A stretch of 64,000 nt of DNA, from the NCBI GenBank assembly GCA_040222455.1, contig JAVKDD010000027.1, positions 598,482 through 662,481 on the forward strand, in the 5' to 3' direction. Positions 25,452 through 35,225 of this stretch are shown here, one piece after another. The translations under genes and the position numbers were made by a program. The stretch is from RHLJ01 sp040222455. GTDB taxonomy: Bacteria > Bacteroidota > Rhodothermia > Balneolales > Balneolaceae. The notes beneath the pieces are model-generated. The model made no database searches. It was not told the DNA's origin and worked only from the letters and a program-made list of their open reading frames with translations. Within the stretch, counting starts at the first letter, position 1. Each line of letters opens with the position of its first letter.

Positions 25452-26444
25452 ATGGCTGTAGTTAGAAACGACTGGACAAAAGAAGAAATCTCTGAAATTT
25501 ATAATACTCCATTACTAGAGTTGATCTATCAAGCACAAACCGTTCATAGAGAGTTTCACGAAACTGGTGAAGTTCAGGTTTGTACTTTGCTATCTATAAA
25601 AACTGGTGGTTGTTCAGAAGATTGCTCATACTGCCCTCAATCAGCCAGATACAATACTGGAGTAGATAATGAGAAGTTAATGCCTAAGGAGATGATTCTT
25701 GCAGCTGCAGAACGAGCTAAAGATGCAGGCAGTACTCGTTTTTGTATGGGAGCTGCTTGGAGAAGTGCACGCCAAAATAAAGATTTTGATGAAGTATTGG
25801 ATGTAGTTTCTGGAGTTGCTGATCTAGGACTTGAGGTGTGCGCTACCCTTGGTATGCTTACTGATGATCAGGCAGCTAAACTCAAAGAAGCTGGTTTATA
25901 TGCTTATAATCATAATTTAGACAGTAGCGAAGATTTCTATAAAAAAATTATTACCACCCGCACCTACGAAGACCGTTTAGACACGATTAAAAAAGTTCAG
26001 GATAACAACATTTCTGTATGCTCTGGTGGTATTGTTGGAATGGGAGAAACTCATGAAGATCGAATCGGTCTTCTTTATACGCTTTCAAATTTAGATCAAC
26101 ACCCAGAATCTGTACCCGTAAATGCCTTAATTGCTGTGGATGGAACTCCGATGGAAGGTCAACCTAAAGTACCAAGTTGGGAAATGGCTCGAATGATTGC
26201 AACGGCAAGAATTCTGATGCCAGAATCGATGGTTCGCCTCTCTGCCGGTCGTGTAAGAATGACTTTTGAAGAACAAGCACTTTGTTTTATGGCTGGTGCG
26301 AATTCTATCTTCACTGGAGAAAAGCTTCTTACTACTGATAACAACGAGCTAGATGAAGACATGCACATGTTTGAGTTGTTCGGCTTAAGCCCCCGACCTT
26401 CTTACAAAAATGCTAAACCGGAGCATGTGCCTGAGATTGTTTAA
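25452..26444 (+). CDS. bioB: biotin synthase
   Basis: A 330-residue radical SAM enzyme that inserts sulfur into dethiobiotin. The [4Fe-4S] site is KTGGCSEDCSYCPQSARYN (Cys54, Cys58, Cys61). Further BioB marks are RFCMGAAWR, YNHNLDSSEDFY (for the auxiliary [2Fe-2S]-cluster region), CSGGIVGMGE and LSAGRVRMTFEEQALCFMAG, including the Arg ligand of the second cluster. No other bio genes are adjacent, so the rest of the pathway must lie elsewhere. Confidence 0.96.
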   Translation: MAVVRNDWTKEEISEIYNTPLLELIYQAQTVHREFHETGEVQVCTLLSIKTGGCSEDCSYCPQSARYNTGVDNEKLMPKEMILAAAERAKDAGSTRFCMGAAWRSARQNKDFDEVLDVVSGVADLGLEVCATLGMLTDDQAAKLKEAGLYAYNHNLDSSEDFYKKIITTRTYEDRLDTIKKVQDNNISVCSGGIVGMGETHEDRIGLLYTLSNLDQHPESVPVNALIAVDGTPMEGQPKVPSWEMARMIATARILMPESMVRLSAGRVRMTFEEQALCFMAGANSIFTGEKLLTTDNNELDEDMHMFELFGLSPRPSYKNAKPEHVPEIV

Positions 26445-26751
26445 GTAATCTTAGCTCAAATAAGATCCTGAATCAAGCCTGCCTCTAGGTAGACAGGTTC
26501 AGTATGACCCATTCTTTTTAATTCTTGATTGAATTATTTTACTTCACCTAGTTCCAAAACTCCAAGTAAGATTTAATCTGTTGCTGAAATTTATTACTCC
26601 AATGCAGAGCATTAGAGTGAGGTTAATAAGACCATGCTAAAGGTAAAACCAGAATTCCGAATCCTTTACAAAATCTAATGCTACTTTACTTCGCATTCTC
26701 CTAAACTTGCTTTATCATTTGGCGGTACAGAATTAATTATTTATATCTTAA
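26445..26751. other. intergenic region of 307 bp
   Basis: No convincing gene. Around 26470-26495 an imperfect palindrome (CCTGCCTCTAGG / TAGACAGG) lies within the stretch GATCCTGAATCAAG ... GGTTCAGTATGACCC and looks like a further degraded REP-type element. The remainder is AT-rich sequence before the histidine kinase gene. Confidence 0.5.
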
Positions 26752-27951
26752 ATGGCTTCAATATCTACGGCTCAAAAAGAGTTTCTTAGGATTCTTAAAC
26801 TCTCTGAATACGATTTAGATTATACCGGTAAAAACCCTCTTTTAAATGATCTTTCCAGGCTAGCAGCTTTTGTGGCAGATATGCCTATTTCTCAAATTAA
26901 TTTAGTGGGACCTAATACCCAATGGACTCTTTCTAGTTTTGGAATGGATGTTCAACAGATGTCTCGAAATGAATCTATTTGCCAATTTACAGTATTAGAG
27001 TCTGATTTTTTTGAAGCTTCCAATTTAGATCAGAACAAAATATTCAAAGACAGAGATTTTGTAAAAGGTGATCTTGCGCTTAGATATTATTTCGGTGTTC
27101 CAATTAAAACTTCAGATGGACACAATATTGGTACAGTCTGTGTGATGGATAAGAAAGTAAATCCTCTCTCCCCTATTAAAATTGAACTTATTACTACCAT
27201 AGCTAAAAATGTAGTTCATATTCTAGATCAAAATAAATCAATGAGAGAGTTAGAGATTGAAATTGAGGAAATGGATAAAAGCACCAAAAAACTTAGTCAT
27301 GATGTTCGAGGGCCTATTACCGGCATTATTGGTCTTTCCCAAATTGCAAAAGAACAAATTGAAAATGAAAATTACGATGACTTAGAGAATATAAATGACA
27401 TGATTTTGAAAGGAGGACATTCTGTTATCGACTTAGCCGATGAAATTCTTTCAGTTCATAAAACACACGAATTACCTCATCTCGAACATATAAACCTTAT
27501 TACATTAAAAGATAAAATTGAGTCTCTATATGAACCTCAAGCCTTTTCAAAAGGAATCACTTTTAGTGTTAGTTGTGATGCTGAACATTCAATTATTCTC
27601 TTTTCACGTCAAAATCTTCTTCAAATAATAGGAAACCTGCTTTCTAACGCATTTAAATTTACTAAAAGTGCTGGGGCTGTTCATCTATCTCTTAACCTAA
27701 AATTGATCTCTAAAAAAACAATTCTATGTATAAAAGTGAAAGATTCTGGGATTGGGATGTTGGAATCTCAGGTTAAAAGATTGAATGATCTTGGTGGCTT
27801 CTCAACCCAAGGAACAAATAATGAACGTGGATTTGGTTTTGGTTTTCAATTAGCTAAAAAGTTAATCGAATCTATGGATGGAAAGTTAGAAGTTAATTCA
27901 ATTAAAGGAGAAGGAACCACAATTTTAGTACAACTTGTGGTAGCTTCTTAA
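26752..27951 (+). CDS. soluble GAF-domain sensor histidine kinase
   Basis: A 399-residue cytosolic kinase. Residues about 20-160 form a GAF domain (VADMPISQINLVGPNTQWTL ... YYFGVPIKTSDGHNIGTVCV). Then come HisKA with the phospho-acceptor His183 in KKLSHDVRGPITGIIGLSQI and HATPase_c with the N box NLLSNAFKFT, G1 DSGIGM and G2 GFGFGFQLAKKLIESM. No transmembrane segment is present. It resembles phytochrome-like or light/redox GAF kinases only in layout; no conserved chromophore Cys was identified. No regulator is fused or adjacent. Confidence 0.9.
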   Translation: MASISTAQKEFLRILKLSEYDLDYTGKNPLLNDLSRLAAFVADMPISQINLVGPNTQWTLSSFGMDVQQMSRNESICQFTVLESDFFEASNLDQNKIFKDRDFVKGDLALRYYFGVPIKTSDGHNIGTVCVMDKKVNPLSPIKIELITTIAKNVVHILDQNKSMRELEIEIEEMDKSTKKLSHDVRGPITGIIGLSQIAKEQIENENYDDLENINDMILKGGHSVIDLADEILSVHKTHELPHLEHINLITLKDKIESLYEPQAFSKGITFSVSCDAEHSIILFSRQNLLQIIGNLLSNAFKFTKSAGAVHLSLNLKLISKKTILCIKVKDSGIGMLESQVKRLNDLGGFSTQGTNNERGFGFGFQLAKKLIESMDGKLEVNSIKGEGTTILVQLVVAS

Positions 27952-28039
27952 TTCAACTCTTTTTTAGATTTCTCACATTCGTTCGAAATGACAAACGAAC
28001 CAATTTTTAATTCCTAATTGAATAATTCTCATATAAAAA

Positions 28040-29119
28040 TTATTTCACTTTCCAGGTTTCTCCGCCACGTATCAAAGCGTCCAGATCTGCTTCTCCCTGA
28101 GTTTCTTTAGCATGTTTAACCTGCGCAACTACTCCTTCATCATAGCATGGGCGATCTACAGCGTAAAGTACTCCAAAAGGTCTTGGAAACTGAACACCTT
28201 GTCCATTAGCTGGATGCTCAAAGAACCGAGAAAGTAAATGTGCTTTGGTAGAATCCTTTTCATCATGAACCCAGAGATCGTCTTTTGAATAATGTTCTCC
28301 TAGTTCAACAATCTCTGGCATTAATCCATTTAAGCGAACTCCTTTGTCGTTATCTTTTCCAAATACTAAAGGTTGATCCTGTTCCAAATAAATGGCTTCT
28401 TGAGGGCGTGATTTCTTGTCCGTAAATAACTCAAATGCTCCATCATTAAATACTATACAATTCTGGTAGATTTCGAGCATTGATGTCCCTTTATGCTTAT
28501 GACTTCTTAAAATCATTTCTTTAAGATGTTTTGGGTCACGATCCATAGTTCGAGCAACAAAGCTTCCATCAGCTCCTAAACTAAGTGCAAGAGGATTGAA
28601 AGGGTGATCGATGGATCCAAAAGGCGTTGATTTAGTAACCATTCCTGTTGGGGAAGCCGGTGAGTATTGCCCCTTCGTTAAACCATAAATTTCATTATTA
28701 AAAAGGAGTAAATTAACATTCACATTTCTACGGAGTAACTGTGTAAAGTGATTTGCACCAATAGAAAGTGAATCTCCATCTCCAGTAATAATCCAAACAG
28801 TTAAATCTGGACGAGAAGTTTTAAGTCCCGTTGCAATTGCTGGTGCACGCCCATGAATCGAATGCATCCCAAAAGTATCCATGTAATATGGAAACCGAGA
28901 TGAGCAACCAATCCCAGAAATAAAAACGATATCCTTTTTTGCAATTCCCAACTCTGGCATCGCATTTTGAACTTGCTTAAGAATGGTATAATCGCCACAA
29001 CCCGGGCACCAACGTACATCCTGATCGGAAGCAAAATCTTTGGATGAATAATCTGGTAAAGCAGTTAAATCCGCTTCGTGTTCTTTTACAAAATTGTCGA
29101 TAAGTGTTTCTACTGACAT
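28040..29119 (-). CDS. korB: 2-oxoglutarate:ferredoxin oxidoreductase, beta subunit
   Basis: A 359-residue thiamine-diphosphate subunit. RWCPGCGDY (C38, C41) and the following GIGCSSRFPYYMDTFGMHSI are the OFOR beta cysteine and active-site regions. GDGDSLSIGANHFTQLLRRN is the TPP/Mg2+ motif, followed by LLFNNEIYGLTKGQYSPAS. The enzyme oxidatively decarboxylates 2-oxoglutarate (or another 2-oxo acid) to an acyl-CoA, reducing ferredoxin, or runs in reverse. The ferredoxin domain found in some homologues is absent. It follows korA by 10 bp. Substrate preference is inferred. Confidence 0.9.
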   Translation of the reverse strand: MSVETLIDNFVKEHEADLTALPDYSSKDFASDQDVRWCPGCGDYTILKQVQNAMPELGIAKKDIVFISGIGCSSRFPYYMDTFGMHSIHGRAPAIATGLKTSRPDLTVWIITGDGDSLSIGANHFTQLLRRNVNVNLLLFNNEIYGLTKGQYSPASPTGMVTKSTPFGSIDHPFNPLALSLGADGSFVARTMDRDPKHLKEMILRSHKHKGTSMLEIYQNCIVFNDGAFELFTDKKSRPQEAIYLEQDQPLVFGKDNDKGVRLNGLMPEIVELGEHYSKDDLWVHDEKDSTKAHLLSRFFEHPANGQGVQFPRPFGVLYAVDRPCYDEGVVAQVKHAKETQGEADLDALIRGGETWKVK

Positions 29120-29129
29120 AATGATTGGA

Positions 29130-31001
29130 TTAAAATGCTGGGGCTATTTTATTATTTACTAAGTCTGTTATGGATTCTTTTAATTCTGAAACTCCGAATG
29201 GACGGCCTTTTACCTTATTAATAGGTTTCGCTGGAATTAAGAATTCAGATCTGATCAAACGAACGAGTTGACCATCATTTATTTCAGGAACAATAACTTG
29301 CTTAAAGCCCTTCATAAGTTTTTCCAGGTTTTTTGGAAAAGGATTGATATAGCGAAGGTGTGCATGAGAAATATCCATACCTTCTTTTCTTAATTGATGT
29401 ACTACAGTTCTTATCGAACCATAAGTTCCTCCCCAACCTAACACCAAAATATCGCCAGATTCAGATCCTTGGTCGATCTCTTGCAACGGAATATTGTTAG
29501 CAACATTATCACGTTTATCTCTTCTAATATTCGTCATTTTTTGATGATTATCTGGATCGTAAGAAACATTTCCAGTAACATCTTCTTTCTCAAGTCCCCC
29601 TACTCTGTGTTCAATTCCAGCTGTTCCTGGAATTGCCCATTTACGAACTAAGCGATCATCTCTTCGGTAAGGCATAAATGGTTCGTCTTCTGAATGTCTT
29701 GGACCCTCAAATTCAACTTTAATATCTTTCAGGTCTTTTGAATCAGGAAATTTCCATGGTTCAGATCCATTGGCAATATATCCATCCGATAAGAAAATAA
29801 CGGGAGTCATGTGTTCTAATGAAATACGTACTGCTTCAAAAGCCATTTCAAAACAATCTGCGGGAGATTTTGGTGCTACGATAAGCAATGGACTTTCACC
29901 ATTACGTCCATACACTGCTTGCATCAAATCCGCTTGCTCTGTTTTAGTAGGCATCCCTGTTGAAGGTCCTGCGCGCTGAATGTTTAAAACTACTAATGGA
30001 AGTTCTAACATTACGGCTAACCCAATCGCTTCTCCTTTTAAGGCTACTCCTGGTCCTGAGGAACTTGTAACTCCAATACTTCCACCAAAAGAAGCTCCGA
30101 TAGCAGATGCACATGCTGCAATTTCATCTTCAGCCTGGAAAGTGGTGATTCCAAACTTCTTATATTTTGCAAGTCCATGTAGCACATCAGATGCTGGCGT
30201 AATCGGATATGTTCCTAGAAACATAGGCATATTGCTCTTTCTAGCTGCCGCTACTAATCCAAGTACTAAAGCCTCATTTCCAGTTATATTCCGATAGGTT
30301 CCGGGTTCTAATTCTGCTTGTTTTACAATAACTCTAGAACTGAAAATCTCAGCTGTTTCTCCGTAATAATATCCAGCCTTTAACACCTTAACATTTGCTT
30401 CAGCAATTTCTGGCTTCTTTTTTCCAAACTTTTGATTTAGGAAATCTATAGTGGAATCCAGAGGACGATTATACACCCAATACAATAAACCAAGTACAAA
30501 CATATTCTTTGAGCGATCTTGGTCTTTATAACCCAAATCCATATCTGCAAGTGCTTCTTTAACCATTTGATTTACATCAATTTGGATAAGCTCATAATCA
30601 GATAATGAACCGTCTTCTAATGGATTTATTCCTTCAGGGTATTTCGCTAAATTTAGGTTTTTCTTGTCAAAGCCAGCTGTATTTGCAATGATAATCCCTC
30701 CTTTCTTGAGCAATGAAAGATTTGCTTTAAGAGCGGCAGAATTCATTACTACAAGAGCATCACATTCATCACCGGGCGTTAGAATTTGATGACTCCCAAA
30801 CTGTAATTGAAAAGAAGAAACACCAGGTACTGTACCCTGAGGCGCTCTAATTTCAGCTGGAAATTCTGGAAGGGTTCTTAAATCGTTGCCAAGAAGTGCT
30901 GTTGTATTGGTAAATAGAGTGCCTGTAAGTTGCATCCCATCGCCCGAATCACCAGCGAACCGTATGGTGACATCATCACGAATCTGATCGATTGTACTCA
31001 T
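29130..31001 (-). CDS. korA: 2-oxoglutarate:ferredoxin oxidoreductase, fused gamma-alpha subunit
   Basis: A 623-residue fusion. Residues about 8-205 are the gamma domain (RFAGDSGDGMQLTGTLFTNT; ALVVMNSAALKANL). Residues about 235-620 are the alpha TPP-binding and domain II parts (LGLVAAARKSNMPMFLGTYP, ITPASDVLH, FQAEDEIAACASAIGASFGG, TSSSGPGVALKGEAIGLAV, and the partner-contact LNIQRAGPSTGMPTKTEQAD). Two-subunit KorAB with this fusion is widespread in Bacteroidota-type bacteria as the 2-oxoglutarate step of the TCA cycle. It is transcribed first in the korA-korB operon. Confidence 0.9.
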   Translation of the reverse strand: MSTIDQIRDDVTIRFAGDSGDGMQLTGTLFTNTTALLGNDLRTLPEFPAEIRAPQGTVPGVSSFQLQFGSHQILTPGDECDALVVMNSAALKANLSLLKKGGIIIANTAGFDKKNLNLAKYPEGINPLEDGSLSDYELIQIDVNQMVKEALADMDLGYKDQDRSKNMFVLGLLYWVYNRPLDSTIDFLNQKFGKKKPEIAEANVKVLKAGYYYGETAEIFSSRVIVKQAELEPGTYRNITGNEALVLGLVAAARKSNMPMFLGTYPITPASDVLHGLAKYKKFGITTFQAEDEIAACASAIGASFGGSIGVTSSSGPGVALKGEAIGLAVMLELPLVVLNIQRAGPSTGMPTKTEQADLMQAVYGRNGESPLLIVAPKSPADCFEMAFEAVRISLEHMTPVIFLSDGYIANGSEPWKFPDSKDLKDIKVEFEGPRHSEDEPFMPYRRDDRLVRKWAIPGTAGIEHRVGGLEKEDVTGNVSYDPDNHQKMTNIRRDKRDNVANNIPLQEIDQGSESGDILVLGWGGTYGSIRTVVHQLRKEGMDISHAHLRYINPFPKNLEKLMKGFKQVIVPEINDGQLVRLIRSEFLIPAKPINKVKGRPFGVSELKESITDLVNNKIAPAF

Positions 31002-31241
31002 TATGTTGTATTAGAGTAAAGTGTAGTTTTATTCCAACTGAAATTGACCTTTTTTAAGCAAAAATGAAAAAGAAAGTTATTAAAATGTTATTAAATAAAA
31101 GAAGTGAATATTACTGTTTATTTTAACAGGTATAGAAACCTATAAACTTCTACCTTCCTATACTTTTCAGTGATATGATTCAGTCGAAGAAATTCAGGTG
31201 CTTAATAACTATTCGATTCTTAAAATTTTTACAATAAATCT

Positions 31242-33275
31242 ATGTTTTTTGCGGTTAGCTTACCTTTTTTGAATGAAATAGTTGCTCTCTTTTTAGTAAG
31301 TGTAGTAATTGCTTTTCTCTGTTATAAAATTAAACTGGTACCTATCGTAGGTTTTCTTATCGCTGGGGTAATTATAGGGCCAAATGCTTTAGGTTTAGTT
31401 CAAGATCAGGAACTAGTTGATATGCTTGCAGAAATTGGAATTATTTTACTCCTATTCACAATTGGAATTGAATTCAGTTTAGAAAAACTAGCCCGTATAA
31501 GATCCGCGATTTTTATCGGGGGTGGACTTCAGGTTGTACTTACAGTTGCTTCGGTTGTCGGAATATTTCTTCTTTTAAATATAAACTGGAAAATCGGAGT
31601 TTATACAGGTTTTTTGGTAGCACTTAGTTCAACCGCAATAATTCTAGGCTTATTAAGTGAGCAAAATAAAACAGATACTCCAACAGGAAGACTCTCACTC
31701 GCAGTTTTAATATTTCAGGATTTTGCGATTATTGCTATGGTATTGTTAGTTCCATTACTATCTGGCGAAAGTGGCTCAACAACCGATATTCTTCTGGTTC
31801 TTGGAAAGGCAATCTTACTCATAATCGGGATCGTTCTTTTAGCACGAAAAATTGTTCCCTGGATATTGGATAAGGTAGCCCAAACACGTCGACAAGAACT
31901 TTTTTTGTTAACTGTAATGGCAATCTGTTTTGGAACAGCTGCGCTTACCAACCTTGCGGATGTTAGTTTAGCATTAGGAGCTTTTCTTGCAGGATTAGTA
32001 GTCAGTGAAAGTCATTATAGCGACCACGCACTAAGCGAAATACTTCCACTTAAAACCATTTTTAATGCCGTATTCTTTGTTTCAGTAGGAATGTTATTAG
32101 ACATTAACTTTGTACTTGAATATCCTCTTCAAATTTTAGGAATAGCATCCGGGGTACTTCTATTAAAATTTATTTTAAGTTCTGTAAGTTTATTGGTTTT
32201 GGGTTATCCCATTCGAATTGCAGCTGCATCCGGAATTGTATTAGCCCAAATTGGAGAATTTTCTTTTGTACTGGAAAGAGCTGGACGAAATGCTGGACTT
32301 GAACCCGGTGGATTTGGAGAAGTTGGTTCTCAAATGTTCATCGCAGTATCTGTAATCCTGATGCTGTTAACTCCCCTATTTTTATCCATCAGTCCTAAAG
32401 TGGGAGAATTGCTTTCTAAAACACCGCTAAAAAGAATTGGCGAAGGGAAAAAGCAAAGCTCTGAATCAAACTCTGGATTGGCGTTAGAAGATCATGTAAT
32501 TATAGTTGGGTATGGTCATGCAGGTCGAAATTTAGCCCGTATTCTCACAGAAATAAACATTCCATTTATTGTATTGGAGATGAATCCAAAATCAGTAAAT
32601 GAAATGAAAGAAAAAGGTATAAACGCTATTTATGGAGATGCGACTCGCACTCATATTTTAGAACATGCACAAATTCTAAATGCTAAGCTCTGTGTGATAG
32701 CCATCAATGATCCTGATGCAAATCCAAGAATTATTAAGCTGGCTAAATATTTAAATCCTACTCTACAAATAATTGTTCGAACTAGATATTTGGCACAAGC
32801 AGAGGCTATGAAAACTTCAGGAGCGGATACTGTGGTTCCTGAAGAAATGGAAACCACGGTTCGTCTATTTTCAAATGTGCTGAGTGCATATATGATCCCA
32901 GATGAAGAGATTCAACAATATGTCAGAGAGCTACGAGCTGAAGATTATCAAATCATGAGAGGAAGTATTCAGGAAGCGCATTTAATGGTTCTACAAGGTC
33001 TTGATGAAGAAGGTTTACATACCCGGGCAGTAGTAGTTCGAAATGGAAGTTTCGCATCTGGAAAAACTCTGGCAGAACTAAAGCTTAGAAATGAATACGA
33101 AATTACAGTTCTTACGGTACAACGTGGAGATAAAAATACGGGAAATCCTGCCGGAACATTTAAGTTAGAAACGGGTGATCGACTAGTAATGGTAGGACTT
33201 GCTTCCAAATTTGCTGAAGCGGCGGTTATTTTCAGAGAAGAAAAACCTCCATTTGAATTAGAAGAAAATTTTTGA
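31242..33275 (+). CDS. Kef-type cation:proton antiporter with TrkA-N and TrkA-C domains
   Basis: A 677-residue monovalent cation:proton antiporter 2 family protein. Residues about 1-395 form the membrane domain of roughly 12-13 helices, including GFLIAGVIIGPNALGLV and FQDFAIIAMVLLVPLLSG. Residues about 415-530 are a TrkA-N Rossmann domain with VIIVGYGHAGRNLARILTEI and IYGDATRTHILEHA (NAD-binding GxGxxG and acidic residue). The tail (about 590-675) is a TrkA-C domain (TLAELKLRNEYEITVLTVQR ... GDRLVMVG). It is similar to YbaL/KefB. The transported ion is probably K+ or Na+; no ancillary KefF/G gene is adjacent. Confidence 0.9.
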   Translation: MFFAVSLPFLNEIVALFLVSVVIAFLCYKIKLVPIVGFLIAGVIIGPNALGLVQDQELVDMLAEIGIILLLFTIGIEFSLEKLARIRSAIFIGGGLQVVLTVASVVGIFLLLNINWKIGVYTGFLVALSSTAIILGLLSEQNKTDTPTGRLSLAVLIFQDFAIIAMVLLVPLLSGESGSTTDILLVLGKAILLIIGIVLLARKIVPWILDKVAQTRRQELFLLTVMAICFGTAALTNLADVSLALGAFLAGLVVSESHYSDHALSEILPLKTIFNAVFFVSVGMLLDINFVLEYPLQILGIASGVLLLKFILSSVSLLVLGYPIRIAAASGIVLAQIGEFSFVLERAGRNAGLEPGGFGEVGSQMFIAVSVILMLLTPLFLSISPKVGELLSKTPLKRIGEGKKQSSESNSGLALEDHVIIVGYGHAGRNLARILTEINIPFIVLEMNPKSVNEMKEKGINAIYGDATRTHILEHAQILNAKLCVIAINDPDANPRIIKLAKYLNPTLQIIVRTRYLAQAEAMKTSGADTVVPEEMETTVRLFSNVLSAYMIPDEEIQQYVRELRAEDYQIMRGSIQEAHLMVLQGLDEEGLHTRAVVVRNGSFASGKTLAELKLRNEYEITVLTVQRGDKNTGNPAGTFKLETGDRLVMVGLASKFAEAAVIFREEKPPFELEENF

Positions 33276-33381
33276 AGTACATAATAATTATAGGTTAAAA
33301 CATTTCTATTCTATTAAAAATGAAAAACTGCCTATTTGACTTAAGTACTATTTTGGGTACAATTATCGTGATAACACAGCT

Positions 33382-35121
33382 ATGAGTAAAAACAAAAATG
33401 TCACCTTCGGTTGGGCCGTAAAAAACATCATCTGGCCAAGAAGAAAAACTCTTTTTATTGGCCTCCTGCTTATCATAATTAGTAGACCTGCCGGATTGGT
33501 TCTGCCTGCAGCAACTAAATATCTTTTAGATGATGCAGTACCCAACAAAGACTTTGAAATGCTTAAACTCATTGTCATTGTCATTGTTATATCGCTGATA
33601 GTTCAGGCAGTTTCTTCTTTTTTACTGACACGCATTTTAAGTGTGGAAGCCCAATTTCTCATTTCAGAGTTAAGAGTAAAAGTTCAAAAGAAGATTCTCT
33701 CACTACCCATTAATTTTTTTGATAACAATAAATCAGGAGCCTTAGTCTCTAGAATTATGACAGACGTTGAAGGCGTTCGAAATCTAGTTGGAACCGGACT
33801 CGTTCAATTGATTGGAGGAAGTCTTACATCGATACTTGCTTTAATCCTCTTGCTCCAAATTAGTGCAACTATGACCATATTCACGTTAATTCCAGTTGGA
33901 CTGTTTGCAGTAATTGCCCTTAAAGCTTTTGGTAAAATTCGCCCCATTTTCAGAGAACGTGGAAAATTGAATGCGGAAGTAACTGGTCGTTTAACAGAAA
34001 CACTAAATGGTGTACGAGTTATTAAAGGGTTCAATGCTGAAGTATCTGAAAATAACACATTTGAAGCAGGTGCTAGAAGATTATATGAAAATGTGAAATC
34101 CAGTTTAACGGCAACAGCTTTAGTTACAAGTTCTGGAACCTTTCTTATTGGCTTAGCCAGTGCAGGGATTCTGGCAATGGGCGGATATTATATGATTGAG
34201 GATAAACTAACCGCCGGTGAATTGATTTCTTTCATATCCTTACTTGCATTTATGATTGCTCCTATTGTACAAATGAGCAATATAGGAAGTCAGCTTACTG
34301 AAGCATTTGCAGGACTTGACAGAACTGAAGAAATCATGAAAATGGACCCTGAAGATTTGATAGAAAACCGCCCTATCATTCTTGAAAAAGTAGATGGGGA
34401 CATAGAATTTAATAATGTTCATTTTGCTTATGAAGAAGATAAAGAAGTGTTAAAAGATATTTCTTTTAAAGCTCCTCCAGGATCCGTTACCGCACTAGTT
34501 GGAAGCTCAGGCTCTGGTAAATCCACCACTGCAAGTTTAGCAGCTACTTTCCTCAATCCAAAAAAAGGATTGATAACCATTGATGGTCATGATATATCTA
34601 AAGTTAACCTTTCAAGCTATCGAAAGCATTTAGGGGTAGTTCTTCAGGACGACTTTTTGTTTGAAGGTACGATCAGAGAAAACATTCTTTTTCCACGTCC
34701 AGATGCAACTGAATCAGAATTGCAAGATGCAATAAACGGAGCCTATGTAAATGAATTTACTGACCGATTTGAAGATGGGCTAGAAACAGTAATTGGTGAA
34801 CGTGGTGTAAAACTATCGGGTGGGCAAAAACAACGAATCTCAATTGCCAGAGCATTACTGGCTAACCCTAAAGTCATCATTTTGGATGAAGCTACTTCCA
34901 ATTTGGATACTGAAAGTGAAACATTTATTCAAAAAAGTTTAGATGGCTTGATGAAAGATCGAACTACTTTCGTAATCGCCCACCGGCTTAGCACAATTAG
35001 AAAAGCTAACCAAATATTAGTGATAGAAGATGGACGGATTGTAGAACGTGGCACTCATGATGAGTTGATAGCCAAAGAAGGAAGATATTTTGAGCTCTAT
35101 ACTTACCAAAGTAGAATCTAG
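33382..35121 (+). CDS. MsbA-like ABC exporter (permease-ATPase fusion)
   Basis: A 579-residue half-transporter. Residues about 15-320 hold six transmembrane helices (ABC_membrane). The ATPase domain has Walker A GSSGSGKST (about 374-382), Q-loop VLQDDFLFEGTIRENI, signature LSGGQKQR (about 479), Walker B VIILDEATSN and H-loop AHRLSTI. It is probably a homodimer exporting lipid, peptide or drug; the substrate cannot be set from the sequence. It sits between the antiporter and mtaB without overlap. Confidence 0.92.
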   Translation: MSKNKNVTFGWAVKNIIWPRRKTLFIGLLLIIISRPAGLVLPAATKYLLDDAVPNKDFEMLKLIVIVIVISLIVQAVSSFLLTRILSVEAQFLISELRVKVQKKILSLPINFFDNNKSGALVSRIMTDVEGVRNLVGTGLVQLIGGSLTSILALILLLQISATMTIFTLIPVGLFAVIALKAFGKIRPIFRERGKLNAEVTGRLTETLNGVRVIKGFNAEVSENNTFEAGARRLYENVKSSLTATALVTSSGTFLIGLASAGILAMGGYYMIEDKLTAGELISFISLLAFMIAPIVQMSNIGSQLTEAFAGLDRTEEIMKMDPEDLIENRPIILEKVDGDIEFNNVHFAYEEDKEVLKDISFKAPPGSVTALVGSSGSGKSTTASLAATFLNPKKGLITIDGHDISKVNLSSYRKHLGVVLQDDFLFEGTIRENILFPRPDATESELQDAINGAYVNEFTDRFEDGLETVIGERGVKLSGGQKQRISIARALLANPKVIILDEATSNLDTESETFIQKSLDGLMKDRTTFVIAHRLSTIRKANQILVIEDGRIVERGTHDELIAKEGRYFELYTYQSRI

Positions 35122-35225
35122 AAAAGATATTCTAGTATTCAGGGTTTAGTTATTCGAAGTATTTTTTTGGTTTGATTTAAAAAACCGATTCGCCTCCCCT
35201 TTTCATTTTCCTTATCTTTCTTTTT